Assembly (NCBI RefSeq): GCF_005081945.1
Contig: NZ_CP034879.1
Location: 1 to 64,000 of the forward strand
Direction: 5' to 3'
Length of the DNA stretch: 64,000 nt
Origin: Buchnera aphidicola (Brachycaudus cardui)
GTDB lineage: Bacteria; Pseudomonadota; Gammaproteobacteria; Enterobacterales; Enterobacteriaceae
The notes beneath the pieces were generated by a model that was given only the letters and a program-made list of their open reading frames with translations, did no database searches and had not been told where the DNA came from. Below are positions 1 to 15,069 of the stretch, in pieces. A program made the position numbers and the translations under genes. Position 1 is the first letter of the stretch; each line of letters opens with the position of its first letter.

Positions 1-224
1 TTCTTTTATTATCAATGCTACAGACTACTTATCCACAGATTTTGTCTTCACTAATAATAATAATAATTATCATTATATTTTTTTATTTTTTAATAAAGAA
101 ATTATAAAAGAAAATAAAAACATCTTTTTTAATATCTTATGTTTAATCTTAACATGTGTTATCTTTAATTAAATATTAGTATTTATATAAAATAATTTTA
201 AATGTACTAAAAAAGGTTTTTTAT
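1..224. other. oriC: Putative replication-origin (oriC) spacer upstream of mnmG
   Basis: The stretch before mnmG has no gene. It holds one perfect DnaA box (TTATCCACA, 29-37) followed by almost pure A/T sequence that could serve as an unwinding element. In E. coli oriC lies directly beside mnmG (gidA), so the position fits. No GATC site occurs between 1 and 224, unlike the GATC-rich E. coli origin. Only part of the region is visible because the window begins here, so further DnaA boxes to the left cannot be excluded. Origin function is inferred from position and the single box. Confidence 0.5.
29..37 (+). promoter_or_regulatory. DnaA box (TTATCCACA)
   Basis: An exact match to the high-affinity consensus TTATNCACA bound by DnaA domain IV. 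It lies about 190 bp upstream of mnmG, where oriC sits in E. coli. I saw no second consensus box in the rest of this spacer. Confidence 0.7.
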
Positions 225-2111
225 ATGTGTAATTTAAAAAATTTTGATGTAATAGTTATTGGTGGAGGACATGCTGGTACTGAAGCAGCAATGGCTTCAT
301 CAAGAATGGGTTGTAAAACTTTATTATTAACTCAAAAAATAACAGATTTAGGCACGTTATCATGTAATCCAGCTATTGGAGGGATAGGAAAAAGTCATTT
401 AGTAAAAGAAATAGATGCATTAGGAGGTATAATGGCTGAGGTTATTGATTATGCTGGTATTCAATTTAGAATTTTAAATTCTAAAAAGGGTCCAGCTGTT
501 AGATCTACTCGAGCTCAAGCTGATAGAGTGCTTTATCATAAGCATGTAAAAAAAAGATTACAAACACAAAAGAATTTGTTAATTTTAGAAGAAGAAGTAA
601 AAGATTTAATTTTTAAAAATTATACTGTTACAGGTGTATTAACAAAAAATGAAGTTAAGTTTTATTCAAGAACAGTTGTTTTGGCTACAGGTACTTTTTT
701 AGATGGTAGAATCCATATTGGATTAAGTAGTTATTCTGCTGGAAGAATGGGAGATAAATCTTCTATGGATTTGTCTATTCGTTTAAGAGAGTTATCTTTA
801 AGAGTGAATAGATTAAAAACTGGCACACCACCTCGAATTGATATTAACACTATTAATTTTAATGATTTATTTATTCAGCATGGTGATGTCCCTACTCCAG
901 TTTTCTCATTTATGGGAAATGTTTTACAGCATCCTAAACAAATACCATGCTATTTAACACATACAAATGAAAAAACACATGAAATTATACGTAATAATTT
1001 AGATCAAAGTCCTATATATACAGGTTTTTTAAAAGGTTTAGGTCCTAGATATTGTCCTTCTATTGAAGATAAAATTGTACGTTTTCCTGATAGAAAAGCA
1101 CACCAGATTTTTTTAGAACCAGAAGGATTATCTAGTGTTAAAATTTATCCTAATGGTATTTCAACTAGTCTTCCTTTAGAAGTTCAAGAAAGAATAGTAA
1201 GGTCGATTAAAGGTTTAGAGAAATCTAAGATTATAAGTCCTGGATATGCTATTGAATATGATTTTTTTGATCCCAAAGATTTAAAACTTACTTTAGAAAG
1301 TAAATTAATTAAAGGTCTTTTTTTTGCTGGTCAAATAAATGGTACCACTGGTTATGAAGAAGCAGCTTCACAAGGGTTATTAGCTGGTTTAAATGCAGCA
1401 TTGTATACAATGAATACTGATTCTTGGTTTCCTAGACGCGATCAAGCATATTTAGGTGTATTAATAGATGACCTTACTACACAGGGTACACAAGAACCGT
1501 ATCGTATGTTTACTTCACGTGCTGAATATCGATTAATATTAAGAGAAGATAATGCAGATTTGCGTTTGACTAATATTGGTCGTAAGCTTGGTTTAATTAA
1601 CGATACAAGATGGATCCGTTATAATGAAAAAGTTCTAAATATTACTAATGAGACTAATCGTTTAAAAAGAATAAAAATAGATCCTTTATCATCTGATGCT
1701 AATGTTCTTAATCAATTATGGAATATACATTTAATAAAAGAAACTAGTGTAATTGAATTATTAAAAAGACCAGAAATTACATATAAAAAATTAAAATCTT
1801 TAAATATTTTTCAAGAAGGTATTTATGACTTAGAAGCTATTGAGCAGATAGAAAATGAAATTAAATATGAAGGCTATATTAAAAGACAATCAGAAGAAAT
1901 CAGTCGACAGATAAAAAATGAACATACCTTTTTATCTTCTATTCAAGATTATAAAAAAATAAAAGGTTTATCTAATGAAGCTGTTATGAAATTAAATGAT
2001 TATAAACCTCTTTCTATTGGTCAAGCATCGCGTATTTCTGGTATTACACCAGCATGTATATCAATTTTATTGATTTATTTAAAAAAAGAGTCTTATAGAA
2101 ATTTGTTATAA
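225..2111 (+). CDS. mnmG: tRNA uridine-5-carboxymethylaminomethyl modification enzyme MnmG (GidA)
   Basis: FAD-dependent enzyme that, with MnmE (16739-18109 in this window), installs the 5-carboxymethylaminomethyl group on U34 of several tRNAs. The 628-residue product matches the E. coli length (629). The N-terminal dinucleotide-binding loop GGGHAG is at residues 13-18, followed by the family motif [13 protein letters not shown] near residue 46. A later [15 protein letters not shown] block is the second FAD-contact region. A weak Shine-Dalgarno AAGG precedes the ATG. It is the first gene next to the putative origin, as in E. coli, and is followed by a 208-bp spacer before the atp operon. Identification is secure. 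Confidence 0.97.
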   Translation: MCNLKNFDVIVIGGGHAGTEAAMASSRMGCKTLLLTQKITDLGTLSCNPAIGGIGKSHLVKEIDALGGIMAEVIDYAGIQFRILNSKKGPAVRSTRAQADRVLYHKHVKKRLQTQKNLLILEEEVKDLIFKNYTVTGVLTKNEVKFYSRTVVLATGTFLDGRIHIGLSSYSAGRMGDKSSMDLSIRLRELSLRVNRLKTGTPPRIDINTINFNDLFIQHGDVPTPVFSFMGNVLQHPKQIPCYLTHTNEKTHEIIRNNLDQSPIYTGFLKGLGPRYCPSIEDKIVRFPDRKAHQIFLEPEGLSSVKIYPNGISTSLPLEVQERIVRSIKGLEKSKIISPGYAIEYDFFDPKDLKLTLESKLIKGLFFAGQINGTTGYEEAASQGLLAGLNAALYTMNTDSWFPRRDQAYLGVLIDDLTTQGTQEPYRMFTSRAEYRLILREDNADLRLTNIGRKLGLINDTRWIRYNEKVLNITNETNRLKRIKIDPLSSDANVLNQLWNIHLIKETSVIELLKRPEITYKKLKSLNIFQEGIYDLEAIEQIENEIKYEGYIKRQSEEISRQIKNEHTFLSSIQDYKKIKGLSNEAVMKLNDYKPLSIGQASRISGITPACISILLIYLKKESYRNLL

Positions 2112-2257
2112 TATATAATTATTCAATGAATTATGCTTATTTAATATTTCTATCGTTTATAAAAATTAAAATTTGATTTTAATAAATTTAAAATACATAA
2201 TAATTGTGTATTAAATATTAATTTACTTTTTTTGAAAAATTTAAAAAATATTTTTTA

Positions 2258-2286
2258 ATTTTGTAATGTTTGTTTTATTGTATAAT
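2258..2286 (+). promoter_or_regulatory. Candidate promoter of the atp operon
   Basis: A perfect -10 hexamer TATAAT lies at 2281-2286, 33 bp before the atpB ATG. No good -35 is present at the right distance; the best is TTTTGT-like sequence near 2259-2264. In such AT-rich sequence a chance TATAAT is likely, so this is only a candidate. atpI, the first gene of the E. coli operon, is absent here. Confidence 0.3.
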
Positions 2287-2310
2287 CTTTTTTAAAATTA
2301 TAAAAAATGA

Positions 2311-3147
<837 letters not shown>

Positions 3148-3168
3148 AATATTCTATGAATTTATTAA

Positions 3169-3423
<255 letters not shown>

Positions 3424-3470
3424 TTTTGTACTTTGTTTTTTAAATCAATATTATTTTGATTTTCGAGTAG

Positions 3471-3503
3471 AATCTTTACGTTTTTTTGAATAACGTAAAG
3501 ATT
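3471..3503 (+). terminator. Perfect 11-bp hairpin between atpE and atpF
   Basis: AATCTTTACGT (3471-3481) pairs perfectly with ACGTAAAGATT (3493-3503) around an 11-nt T-rich loop. The sequence after the stem (AATTTTATTTTAA) is U-rich but not a clean U-tract. It may be a partial terminator or a 3'-end stabiliser of the atpBE part of the message. Most spacers inside this operon are under 40 bp and lack such structures. Confidence 0.5.
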
Positions 3504-3535
3504 AATTTTATTTTAATATAGAAAGGTGCATTGCT

Positions 3536-4021
3536 GTGAATCTTAATGCGACAATTCTTGGGCAAGCGATATCATTTGTTTTTTTTGTCTGGTTTTGTAT
3601 GAAGTATATTTGGCCTCCTATTATTTTAGCTATTGAAACTAGGCAAAAAGAAATTAAAGAATCTTTATTTAATGTCCAGCAAGCTCAAGAAGAATTATCT
3701 ATAATTCAAAAATCAATAGATAAAAAAATTAAAGAGGCAAAAGAAAAAGCATTTAATATTGTTAATGAAGCTAATGAACAAAGATTATTAATTTTAGAAG
3801 ACGCAAAATCAAAAGCATTGAAAGAAAGTCAAAAAATTCTTATAAATACTCAGTTAGAAATTGATATGAAAATTTTAGATGCACGTAAAAATTTACATAA
3901 AGAGATAGTTAATTTATCTATTTCTATGGCTGAAAAAATTATTAAAAAAAATATTGGTAAAGATGAGAATCGCGATTTAGTAGACGAATTAATTACTTCT
4001 TTGTCAGAGGTAAAACATTAA
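3536..4021 (+). CDS. atpF: F1Fo ATP synthase subunit b (AtpF)
   Basis: Peripheral stalk subunit linking Fo to F1. It has 161 residues (E. coli 156): one N-terminal transmembrane helix (about 5-27) and then a long charged coiled coil. The start is GTG at 3536; the product begins MNLNATILGQ exactly as in E. coli, where I recall atpF also using GTG. A strong GAAAGG Shine-Dalgarno precedes it. The TAA stop shares its last A with the ATG of atpH (TAATG), suggesting translational coupling. Confidence 0.96.
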   Translation: MNLNATILGQAISFVFFVWFCMKYIWPPIILAIETRQKEIKESLFNVQQAQEELSIIQKSIDKKIKEAKEKAFNIVNEANEQRLLILEDAKSKALKESQKILINTQLEIDMKILDARKNLHKEIVNLSISMAEKIIKKNIGKDENRDLVDELITSLSEVKH

Positions 4022-4554
4022 TGTCTGTAGAAAATACTATTGCTAGACCTTATGCCAGAGCAATTTTTAATATAGCTATTTGTCAGAATTCCATTCAAGA
4101 ATGGAAAGAAATATTAATATTTCTTAATATGATTGCTTCTTGTCCAAAAATCAGAAGATTTTTATCAGGGTCTCTTTCACCTAAATATTTATCATCAGTA
4201 TTTATTACCGTTGCTGGTGATATAATTAATAAAAATGCAAAAAATTTAATAAAATTATTAGCTGAAAATCAACGTTTTAAAATACTAAATAATATATTAG
4301 AACAATTTTTACAGTTAGAAGCATGTTATAAAAAAATTTTAATTGTTGAATTAAGAACAGCATTTCTTTTAAAAGAAAAACAGATTATTAAAATACGAAA
4401 AGTACTAGAAAAATCTTTGTCAAGTAAAATTAAATTTATATATAAAATTGATTGTTCTATACTTGACGGTATTATTATAAAAGTTAATAACATCGTTTTC
4501 GATTTATCTGTTAGAAGTTATCTTAAACAATTATCAGATGCTTTAAATTTTTAA
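4021..4554 (+). CDS. atpH: F1Fo ATP synthase subunit delta (AtpH)
   Basis: Connects the b-subunit stalk to the top of the F1 alpha/beta hexamer. Its 177 residues equal the E. coli length, with the N-terminal pattern TIARPYARAIFNIA typical of delta/OSCP. The C-terminal half is diverged and Lys/Ile-rich, as is common for weakly constrained regions in this genome, but the expected DGIIIKV-like segment near residue 155 is present. The start overlaps the atpF stop by one base, and atpA follows after 14 bp. Confidence 0.95.
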   Translation: MSVENTIARPYARAIFNIAICQNSIQEWKEILIFLNMIASCPKIRRFLSGSLSPKYLSSVFITVAGDIINKNAKNLIKLLAENQRFKILNNILEQFLQLEACYKKILIVELRTAFLLKEKQIIKIRKVLEKSLSSKIKFIYKIDCSILDGIIIKVNNIVFDLSVRSYLKQLSDALNF

Positions 4555-4568
4555 GAGAAAAATAATAT

Positions 4569-6107
4569 ATGCAATTAAACTCCACAGAAATTAGTAAATT
4601 AATTCAAGAAAGAATAGCTCAATTTGAAGTATTCAATGAATCTTATAACGAAGGTACTATTATTTCTGTTAGTGATGGTATTATAAGAATTAATGGTCTA
4701 TCTAATGTAATGTTAGGTGAAATGATTTCATTACCTAATCATGAATATGCTATCGCTTTTAATATTGAAAGAGATACAGTTGGTGCAGTAGTTATGGGGC
4801 CTTATATTCATATTACAGAAGGTATTAAAGTAAAGTGTACAGGAAGAATTTTAGAGGTTCCTGTAGGTGTTAACTTATTAGGACGAGTAGTAAATGCTTT
4901 AGGTAGTCCTATTGATGGTAAAGAGTCTATAAAAAATGATGGTTATTTTCCAGTAGAAGCTAATGCACCTGGTGTAATTGAAAGACAGTCTATTAATCAG
5001 CCAATACAAACAGGTTATAAAGTTATTGATGCACTAATTCCTATTGGTCGAGGACAGCGTGAGTTAATTATTGGTGATAGACAAACAGGAAAGACTGCAC
5101 TTGCTATTGATACGATTATCAATCAAAAAAAATCTAATATTAAATGTATTTATGTTGCTATTGGACAAAAACTTTCTACAATTATTAATGTTGTTAAAAA
5201 GTTAGAAGAAAATAATGCTTTATCCAATACAATTGTAGTTGTAGCTTCTGCTTCTGAAGCCGCTGCTTTACAATATTTAGCTCCATATTCTGGTTGTGCA
5301 ATGGCGGAATATTTTCGTAATAAAGGACAGGATACATTAATTGTTTATGATGATCTGACGAAACACTCTATAGCTTATCGTCAGATTTCTTTATTACTAC
5401 GTAGACCACCAGGTAGAGAGGCTTTTCCAGGAGATATATTTTATCTGCATTCGCGTTTATTAGAGCGAGCGTCTCGTATTTCTTTAAAGCATATTCAAGA
5501 TATTAATAAAAATAAAAATATCAGACAAACTGGTTCTATTACAGCTTTACCTATTATTGAAACACAATCTGGAGATGTTTCTGCATTTGTTCCTACCAAC
5601 GTGATTTCTATTACTGATGGTCAAATATTTTTAGAATCGAACTTATTTAATTCAGGGATTCGTCCTGCAGTGAATCCTGGCATATCTGTCTCTCGCGTAG
5701 GTAGTGCAGCGCAGAGTAAAATTATAAAAAAATTATCTTCTGGAATTCGAACAGCATTAGCTCAATATCAAGAACTTGCAGCCTTTTCACAGTTTTCATC
5801 TGATTTAGATGAAGTTACTCGCAAACAATTAAATTATGGTCAAAAAATTACAGAACTATTAAAACAGAAACAATATTCACCTTTATCTATAGCTGAACAA
5901 GGACTTATGCTATTTACTGCAGAAAATAATTTTCTTGATGATATTTCTGTTGATCAAATTCTTACATTTGAAAAATCAATATTGCTTTATGCATATAATC
6001 ATTATTCTGATTTAATGAAAAAAATTAATGAAGTGGGTGATTTTGATATGAGTATACAAGAAGAATTTATAAAATTAGTTACTAATTTTAAAGACAAGCA
6101 CTTTTAA
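4569..6107 (+). CDS. atpA: F1Fo ATP synthase subunit alpha (AtpA)
   Basis: Non-catalytic nucleotide-binding subunit of F1. It has 512 residues (E. coli 513). It shows the beta-barrel N-domain, the Walker A loop GDRQTGKT near residue 169, the Walker B region TLIVYDDL, and the ATP synthase alpha/beta signature [14 protein letters not shown]. The C-terminal helical domain is complete. The gene lies in the canonical HAGDC order, and no changes in key residues were seen. Confidence 0.98.
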   Translation: MQLNSTEISKLIQERIAQFEVFNESYNEGTIISVSDGIIRINGLSNVMLGEMISLPNHEYAIAFNIERDTVGAVVMGPYIHITEGIKVKCTGRILEVPVGVNLLGRVVNALGSPIDGKESIKNDGYFPVEANAPGVIERQSINQPIQTGYKVIDALIPIGRGQRELIIGDRQTGKTALAIDTIINQKKSNIKCIYVAIGQKLSTIINVVKKLEENNALSNTIVVVASASEAAALQYLAPYSGCAMAEYFRNKGQDTLIVYDDLTKHSIAYRQISLLLRRPPGREAFPGDIFYLHSRLLERASRISLKHIQDINKNKNIRQTGSITALPIIETQSGDVSAFVPTNVISITDGQIFLESNLFNSGIRPAVNPGISVSRVGSAAQSKIIKKLSSGIRTALAQYQELAAFSQFSSDLDEVTRKQLNYGQKITELLKQKQYSPLSIAEQGLMLFTAENNFLDDISVDQILTFEKSILLYAYNHYSDLMKKINEVGDFDMSIQEEFIKLVTNFKDKHF

Positions 6108-6140
6108 TGAAATATTTTAATATGTTAAAAAGAGAAAATA

Positions 6141-7013
6141 GTGACAAGTATAAAAGAAATCAGAAATCAGATAATAAGTGTCATTAATACTAAAAAAATC
6201 ACCAAGGCTATGGAAATGGTTGCAGCATCTAAAATGCGAAAAACTGAATATAGAATGCAATCAGGTCGGCCATATTCTGATATTATCAGAAAAGTAATTG
6301 ATCATGTTGTACAAGGAAATTTAGAATATAAACATAGTTATCTAGAAAATAGAGTTGTTAAACGTATTGGAATCATTGTTGTTTCTACTGATAGAGGTCT
6401 ATGTGGTAGCTTGAATACTAACCTTTTTAAAAAGGTTTTATTTAAAATTCAAAAATTTACTACAACTGATATTCCTTGTGATTTAGTTTTATTTGGTTTA
6501 AAAAGTTTATCAGTTTTTAAATTATGTGGTACTCGAATTCTTTCTACAAAAACTCATTTAGGAGAAAATCCTAATTTAGTAGAGTTAATTAGTTCTATAG
6601 AAGTGATATTAGATGCATATAAATATAGGCGTATTGATAAAATTTTTATTGCTTATAATAAATTTTATAATAAAATGTTGCAAAAACCTAAAATTATTCA
6701 ATTATTACCTTTATCTAGATTAAATAGTAAAAACATAAGTAATAAAAAATGGGATTATCTATATGAACCAGAATCTAAGTTGATTTTAGATATATTATTT
6801 AAGCGATATATAGAATCTCAAATTTATCAAAGTATTTTAGAAAATATAGCAAGTGAACAAGCTGCTCGTATGATTGCTATGAAAACAGCAACAGATAATA
6901 GTGGAAATCGAATTAAAGAATTACAATTAGTATACAATAGAGTACGTCAAGCTAATATTACACAAGAATTAACTGAAATTGTTGCAGGCGCATCAGCAGT
7001 TTCAACTAATTAA
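6141..7013 (+). CDS. atpG: F1Fo ATP synthase subunit gamma (AtpG)
   Basis: Central rotor shaft of F1. The product has 290 residues (E. coli 287). The N-terminal helix contains IRNQIISVINTKKITKAMEMVAASKMRK, interrupted here only by family substitutions, and the C-terminal helix contains the signature region ITQELTEIVAGASAV. Both form the coiled coil that turns inside the hexamer. The start codon is GTG at 6141, chosen because MTSIKEIRNQ aligns with E. coli MAGAKEIRSK and AGAGAAA-like purines precede it. Confidence 0.96.
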   Translation: MTSIKEIRNQIISVINTKKITKAMEMVAASKMRKTEYRMQSGRPYSDIIRKVIDHVVQGNLEYKHSYLENRVVKRIGIIVVSTDRGLCGSLNTNLFKKVLFKIQKFTTTDIPCDLVLFGLKSLSVFKLCGTRILSTKTHLGENPNLVELISSIEVILDAYKYRRIDKIFIAYNKFYNKMLQKPKIIQLLPLSRLNSKNISNKKWDYLYEPESKLILDILFKRYIESQIYQSILENIASEQAARMIAMKTATDNSGNRIKELQLVYNRVRQANITQELTEIVAGASAVSTN

Positions 7014-7033
7014 AAATCAGTTAGAGGTTGTAA

Positions 7034-8440
<1,407 letters not shown>

Positions 8441-8470
8441 TATTTTTTATAAAAAATTTAGGATATATCT

Positions 8471-8884
8471 ATGAATTTTTATTTAGATGTAGTTAGTGTT
8501 AAAAAACGTATCTTTTCTGGATTAGTAAAGAAAATACGAGTATCTGGAAGTGAAGGAGAACTTGGAATTTACCCGGGGCATGTCCAGTTATTAACTATAA
8601 TTAAACCTGGTATGGTGTGTATTCTTCATAAGAATGGAGAAGAAGAATGTATTTATATATCTGGTGGTATATTAGAAATTCAACCATCTGTTGTATCTAT
8701 TTTATCAGATATTGCTATTCGTGCAATTGATTTAGATAAAAAATCTATTTTGCAAGCTAAAAAACATGCTGAAAAAAATATGAAAAATGACAGTATTAAA
8801 ATGAATAAGAATGAAATATTATTAGAAATTTCTAAAGAAATTGCAAAATTACGTGTTCTTGAAATGATGGATAAATCTAAATGA
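8471..8884 (+). CDS. atpC: F1Fo ATP synthase subunit epsilon (AtpC)
   Basis: Small rotor subunit that couples gamma to the c-ring and can inhibit ATP hydrolysis. It has 137 residues (E. coli 139). The N-terminal beta-sandwich carries [17 protein letters not shown], and the two C-terminal helices are present, though Lys-rich. Last gene of the atp operon. In E. coli glmUS follows, but here the neighbour is the convergent gyrB, with a GC-rich hairpin between the two stops. Confidence 0.96.
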   Translation: MNFYLDVVSVKKRIFSGLVKKIRVSGSEGELGIYPGHVQLLTIIKPGMVCILHKNGEEECIYISGGILEIQPSVVSILSDIAIRAIDLDKKSILQAKKHAEKNMKNDSIKMNKNEILLEISKEIAKLRVLEMMDKSK

Positions 8885-8897
8885 AGAAAAATTTTTC

Positions 8898-8919
8898 GCG
8901 GCTGGTTGTTTCCTGCCGC
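8898..8919. terminator. GC-rich hairpin between convergent atpC and gyrB
   Basis: GCGGC (8898-8902) pairs with GCCGC (8915-8919). After a T-T mismatch the stem continues with GG/CC around a TTGTTT loop. This small GC island between two convergent stops in very AT-rich sequence suggests a selected terminator, possibly used from both sides. Neither flank has a strong uninterrupted U-tract. Confidence 0.45.
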
Positions 8920-8956
8920 AAGTATTTTAAAAAATTTACTAGTTAAGCAGTATTTT

Positions 8957-11395
<2,439 letters not shown>

Positions 11396-11440
11396 TTAAA
11401 AAAAATATTTTAATTAAGATATTATCGTAAATAAATTTTT

Positions 11441-12541
11441 TTAGCGTTTTAATAGCATGATAATATATAAAGTTGAAGCATCATTTTCTGAATTTATTTG
11501 AATAGAATTATTATATTTATTTATAAATAAAAAAATATTATCACTAGTAATAGTATTTAATACATCTAGCATATAATAAACATTAATAGATATTTCTATT
11601 TTATTACCAGAATAATTAATATTAAATTTATCTTCTGCTGTTTCTTCTTCTTGATTATCAGAGAGTACTTTAAATTGATTATCTCTAATATGTATTTCTA
11701 TACCACAAAATTTTTCATGAGATAAGATAGCGACACGTAGTAATGATTGTTTTAATAATTTACAATTCAATACAATAGGATCATTTTTTGTGTTTAGTAA
11801 AATGCTGTTATAATCAGGATATTTCCCTTCAATTAATTGACTAGTAAAAATTGATTCTTCTATATATATTCTAATATTATTTTGACCAATTAAAATTCGT
11901 ATTAATTGAGCTGGAATATTCAATAATTTGTATAATTCAATGATACTTTTTCTTGGAATAATTATTGAAAAAGGAACTATATTTTTTTGTAAAGGAGCTT
12001 GTGCCATTCCTAAACGATATCCATCTGTTGCTACAGTATATAATTGTGTACCATTGTGTTCTAATAACATACCATTTAAATAATATCGTACATCTTGTTT
12101 ACCCATAGCAAATTGAGTTTTTTCTATCATTTTTTTTAAGATATCTGAAGATATAACAAAATCAGAAATATAATGGAAATTATTATGATTAGGAAAATTA
12201 TCAGCAGGTAAAGTAGTTAATATATAATTAGTATTATGAGAAGCAATATGCATTTTATTTTCATGTAATTGCATATTTATTTCTGATGATCCTAAAGAAT
12301 TTCGACAAATATCTAAAAGTTTTCGACCAGAAATTGTTGTGGTTCCTGGCGTGTATTTTGTTGATATTTTAATATTAGAAATTAATTCTATTTCTAAGTT
12401 GGTTGTTGTTAATGATAAAATTCCATTTTTAATTGTTATTAATATATTTTCTAAAATAGGAAATGAAGTATTTTTAATAATTAAGCGGTTTATTTTTTGT
12501 AAATGTTTAATTAAAATATTATTTTTAATATTAAATTTCAT
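11441..12541 (-). CDS. dnaN: DNA polymerase III sliding clamp, beta subunit (DnaN)
   Basis: Ring-shaped processivity factor that tethers DNA polymerase III to DNA. The 366 residues match E. coli exactly. Landmarks include [11 protein letters not shown], the segment [12 protein letters not shown] in the second domain, and a C-terminus ending in the clamp-typical hydrophobic strand (YIIMLLKR). It starts 4 bp after the dnaA stop on the same strand, so the two are certainly co-transcribed. The sequence is more diverged from E. coli than DnaA or GyrB. Confidence 0.97.
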   Translation of the reverse strand: MKFNIKNNILIKHLQKINRLIIKNTSFPILENILITIKNGILSLTTTNLEIELISNIKISTKYTPGTTTISGRKLLDICRNSLGSSEINMQLHENKMHIASHNTNYILTTLPADNFPNHNNFHYISDFVISSDILKKMIEKTQFAMGKQDVRYYLNGMLLEHNGTQLYTVATDGYRLGMAQAPLQKNIVPFSIIIPRKSIIELYKLLNIPAQLIRILIGQNNIRIYIEESIFTSQLIEGKYPDYNSILLNTKNDPIVLNCKLLKQSLLRVAILSHEKFCGIEIHIRDNQFKVLSDNQEEETAEDKFNINYSGNKIEISINVYYMLDVLNTITSDNIFLFINKYNNSIQINSENDASTLYIIMLLKR

Positions 12542-12545
12542 ATAA

Positions 12546-13910
12546 TTACACTGATAAAGTTCGGATTAAATTTGAAAAGTCTTCTTTAATATCATGACTT
12601 TCTTCTCGTAATTGTTCGATTTTACGACATGCATGTAATACAGTTGTATGATCTCTTCCACTAAAAGCATCGCCAATTTCAGGTAGACTATGATTAGTCA
12701 ACTCTTTTGCCATTGCCATCGCCATTTGTCTGGGACGAGCTACTGAACGTGAACGTCTTTTAGATAGTAAGTCTGCTACTTTAATTTTGTAATACTCTGC
12801 TACTGTTTTTTGAATATTATCTATTGTAATTAGTTTTTCTTGTAAAGCTAGTATATCGCGAAGTGCTTCACGAACAAAATCTACAGTAATAGTACGATGT
12901 GTAAAATGAGCATTGACGATAACTCGGTTAAGAGCACCTTCTAATTCACGTACATTAGAACGTAGTCGCTTTGCAATAAAAAAAGCTACTTCGTCAGATA
13001 ATATAATATTATTTTCATCAGCTTTTTTTATAAGAATTGCAACTCTAGTTTCTAGTTCTGGTGGATCTATAGCAACAGTAAGACCCCATCCAAACCTTGA
13101 TTTAAGACGATCTTCAACGCCATTTATTTCTTTAGGATAGCGATCTGATGTTAAAATAATTTGTTGGTTACCTTCTAATAAAGCATTAAATGTATGAAAG
13201 AATTCTTCTTGTGAGCGTTCTTTATTAGCAAAAAACTGAATATCATCAATTAATAATGCATCAACAGAACGATAATATAATTTAAATTTTTCAATAGCAT
13301 TGTTTTGAAGAGCTTTTACCATGTCTTGTACAAAACGTTCAGAATGCATATAAATAATTTTAATATTGTATTTATATGCTAAAATTCCATTACCTATTGC
13401 ATGAAGTAGGTGTGTTTTTCCTAAACCTGTACCACCATATAAACACAATGGATTATAAGAATTTCCAGGATTATTTGCTACTTGAGATGCTGCAGCACGT
13501 GCAAGTTGATTAGATTTTCCTTCTATAAAATTTTCAAAATTATGTTTTTTGTTAATATTAGAACGATAAGATAATTTTTTAAATACTGGTATCTCGTCCC
13601 AAATTGATTTTTTATTTTTATTATTAAAGCTATTCGAAATATTCTTTTTAAACTTTTTCTCTTCGGAATTCTGATATATGTTAAATTTTATTAATGGAAT
13701 ATTAGAACCACAAAATTCTTTTAGTATTATTTTAATATGAATTAAGTACTTATCTTTTACCCAATCTAACACAAATTTATTTGGAGCATATATTTCTAAT
13801 ATGTTATTGTTTAGCTTGGCTTTAAGAGAGCGTATCCACATACTAAACTCTGTAGTTGGTAGCTCATCTTGCAACCGGTCAAGACACTGTTTCCAAAGAC
13901 AAAGTGACAC
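12546..13910 (-). CDS. dnaA: Chromosomal replication initiator protein DnaA
   Basis: AAA+ protein that binds DnaA boxes and melts the origin. The Walker A loop GGTGLGKTH, Walker [10 protein letters not shown], the arginine-finger region [10 protein letters not shown] and the domain IV DNA-binding signature [20 protein letters not shown] are all intact. I start it at GTG 13910, giving 454 residues: the product then begins [10 protein letters not shown] like E. coli MSLSLWQQCL (also GTG), with GGAG six bases upstream. A TTG four codons earlier lies at that Shine-Dalgarno and is unlikely. The linker (about 80-125) is shorter than in E. coli. Confidence 0.97.
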   Translation of the reverse strand: MSLCLWKQCLDRLQDELPTTEFSMWIRSLKAKLNNNILEIYAPNKFVLDWVKDKYLIHIKIILKEFCGSNIPLIKFNIYQNSEEKKFKKNISNSFNNKNKKSIWDEIPVFKKLSYRSNINKKHNFENFIEGKSNQLARAAASQVANNPGNSYNPLCLYGGTGLGKTHLLHAIGNGILAYKYNIKIIYMHSERFVQDMVKALQNNAIEKFKLYYRSVDALLIDDIQFFANKERSQEEFFHTFNALLEGNQQIILTSDRYPKEINGVEDRLKSRFGWGLTVAIDPPELETRVAILIKKADENNIILSDEVAFFIAKRLRSNVRELEGALNRVIVNAHFTHRTITVDFVREALRDILALQEKLITIDNIQKTVAEYYKIKVADLLSKRRSRSVARPRQMAMAMAKELTNHSLPEIGDAFSGRDHTTVLHACRKIEQLREESHDIKEDFSNLIRTLSV

Positions 13911-14368
13911 AGTAGACTCCAATCGAGCAAAATTAATAAAAAATAAAATTTGAAAAATTATTGTTTTTTATATGTTAATTTTGATATACATAATTGTATG
14001 TAAACAATGTATATAAAATTATATTTTTTTTACATTAAAAGTTATACAAGCTAATATGGGTGAGTATAACGAAAAGGATGTAATATATTATTGAGATATT
14101 TTATTTATCTAAAGAAGTGATTTTTAGATGTATAGTTTATTTTTTTAAAATAAACATAGTTATCATAACAGAATACAATATTAAAAATATTTTTTTAGAT
14201 AAGTTAATTTAAAATTTATTTCATTAGTAGATGTATTCTAAATAAGAATTACTTGTTAAATCATATTTTTTAAAAGTTTAATTGACTATGTGATTAAGAA
14301 TATTTACTCTTATCGAAAGTAAATGTTATAAATTATATTTAATAAAAAATTATTAGGTAAATATTAAA
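13911..14368. other. 458-bp spacer between divergent dnaA and rpmH
   Basis: No coding capacity beyond tiny AT-rich frames. It must hold the promoters for dnaA-dnaN-gyrB (-) and rpmH-rnpA (+). I found no consensus DnaA box; the nearest (TTATACAAG, about 14042) has two mismatches, so self-control of dnaA as in E. coli is not visible. The only reasonable promoter I see is the one upstream of rpmH. Several short A/T palindromes occur, as expected by chance. Confidence 0.5.
14282..14310 (+). promoter_or_regulatory. Candidate sigma-70 promoter for rpmH-rnpA
   Basis: TTGACT (14282-14287), a 17-bp spacer and TACTCT (14305-14310). The predicted start lies about 50 bp before the rpmH ATG. The -35 matches 5 of 6 and the -10 matches 4 of 6 consensus bases. 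Position and spacing fit, but there is no experimental support. Confidence 0.4.
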
Positions 14369-14512
14369 ATGAAACGAACTTTTCAACCATCAGTATTAAA
14401 ACGTAATCGATCACATGGATTTAGAATTCGTATGGCAACAAAAAATGGTCGTTATATTTTATCACGTAGACGTGCCAAATTAAGAACACGTTTAACTGTT
14501 TCTAGCAAATAG
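14369..14512 (+). CDS. rpmH: 50S ribosomal protein L34 (RpmH)
   Basis: A 47-residue, strongly basic ribosomal protein starting [18 protein letters not shown] and containing RMATKNGR and RRRAK, nearly identical to E. coli L34 (46 residues). It is too short for a typical ORF cutoff but unmistakable. ATG at 14369, TAG at 14510-14512. rnpA follows after 12 bp, the usual bacterial arrangement. Confidence 0.98.
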   Translation: MKRTFQPSVLKRNRSHGFRIRMATKNGRYILSRRRAKLRTRLTVSSK

Positions 14513-14524
14513 CAGGTTAGTATT

Positions 14525-14869
14525 GTGTTTGATTATTTCTTTAAAAAAAAATTACGATTATCTAATTCTGTAAATTTTCAATATGTTTTTAGTAAGTCTT
14601 CTAAAAAAAATACCTTAGAAATAAGTATTTTAGGACGTTCAAATGTACTAGGATATCCTAGATTAGGTCTTAGTATACCTCGTAAAAATATTAAGAATGC
14701 TCATAATCGAAATTTAATTAAACGATTGGTTCGAGAAACATTTCGTTTATTACAACATCAATTAATTTCTATGGATTTTGTTGTTATAGCAAAAAAAAAT
14801 ATTCTTAATTTAGATAATAAAAAGATAATAGATATGTTAAAGAGCTTATGGGCGCATTACCATCGATAA
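14525..14869 (+). CDS. rnpA: Ribonuclease P protein component (RnpA)
   Basis: Basic protein cofactor of the RNase P ribozyme, which removes tRNA 5' leaders. It has 114 residues (E. coli 119). The signature RNR-type helix is NRNLIKRLVRETFR, preceded by GLSIPRKNIKNAH; MDFVVIAKK follows in the last strand. The start is GTG at 14525 with AGCAGG nine bases upstream. yidD, which normally follows, is missing and yidC comes after 200 bp. Confidence 0.96.
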   Translation: MFDYFFKKKLRLSNSVNFQYVFSKSSKKNTLEISILGRSNVLGYPRLGLSIPRKNIKNAHNRNLIKRLVRETFRLLQHQLISMDFVVIAKKNILNLDNKKIIDMLKSLWAHYHR

Positions 14870-15069
14870 TTATTTTAGTTATTTAATTAACAGTTATCTT
14901 ATAATGCATGTCATTAAATTAATGTCTTTATGCTATATATTTTCATAATACATTATTTCATTTTTTATATCGTTTTAACGATTTATTTTTTATTAAGATA
15001 ATGTCTTTTAATAGTAGAAAGATATAATTATTTACCTTAAAGTATTAAAGATAATAGTGAATATTAATT

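Noticed and set aside
13911..13922. TTG start for dnaA four codons upstream
   Set aside because: It overlaps the GGAG Shine-Dalgarno that serves the GTG at 13910, and the extra residues are absent from the E. coli protein.
13911..14368. DnaA boxes and origin next to dnaA
   Set aside because: No 9-mer matching TTATNCACA on either strand; the nearest has two mismatches. The perfect box is beside mnmG instead.
14870..15069. yidD between rnpA and yidC
   Set aside because: The 200-bp spacer has no frame with the short Cys-rich YidD pattern and several stops in every frame.
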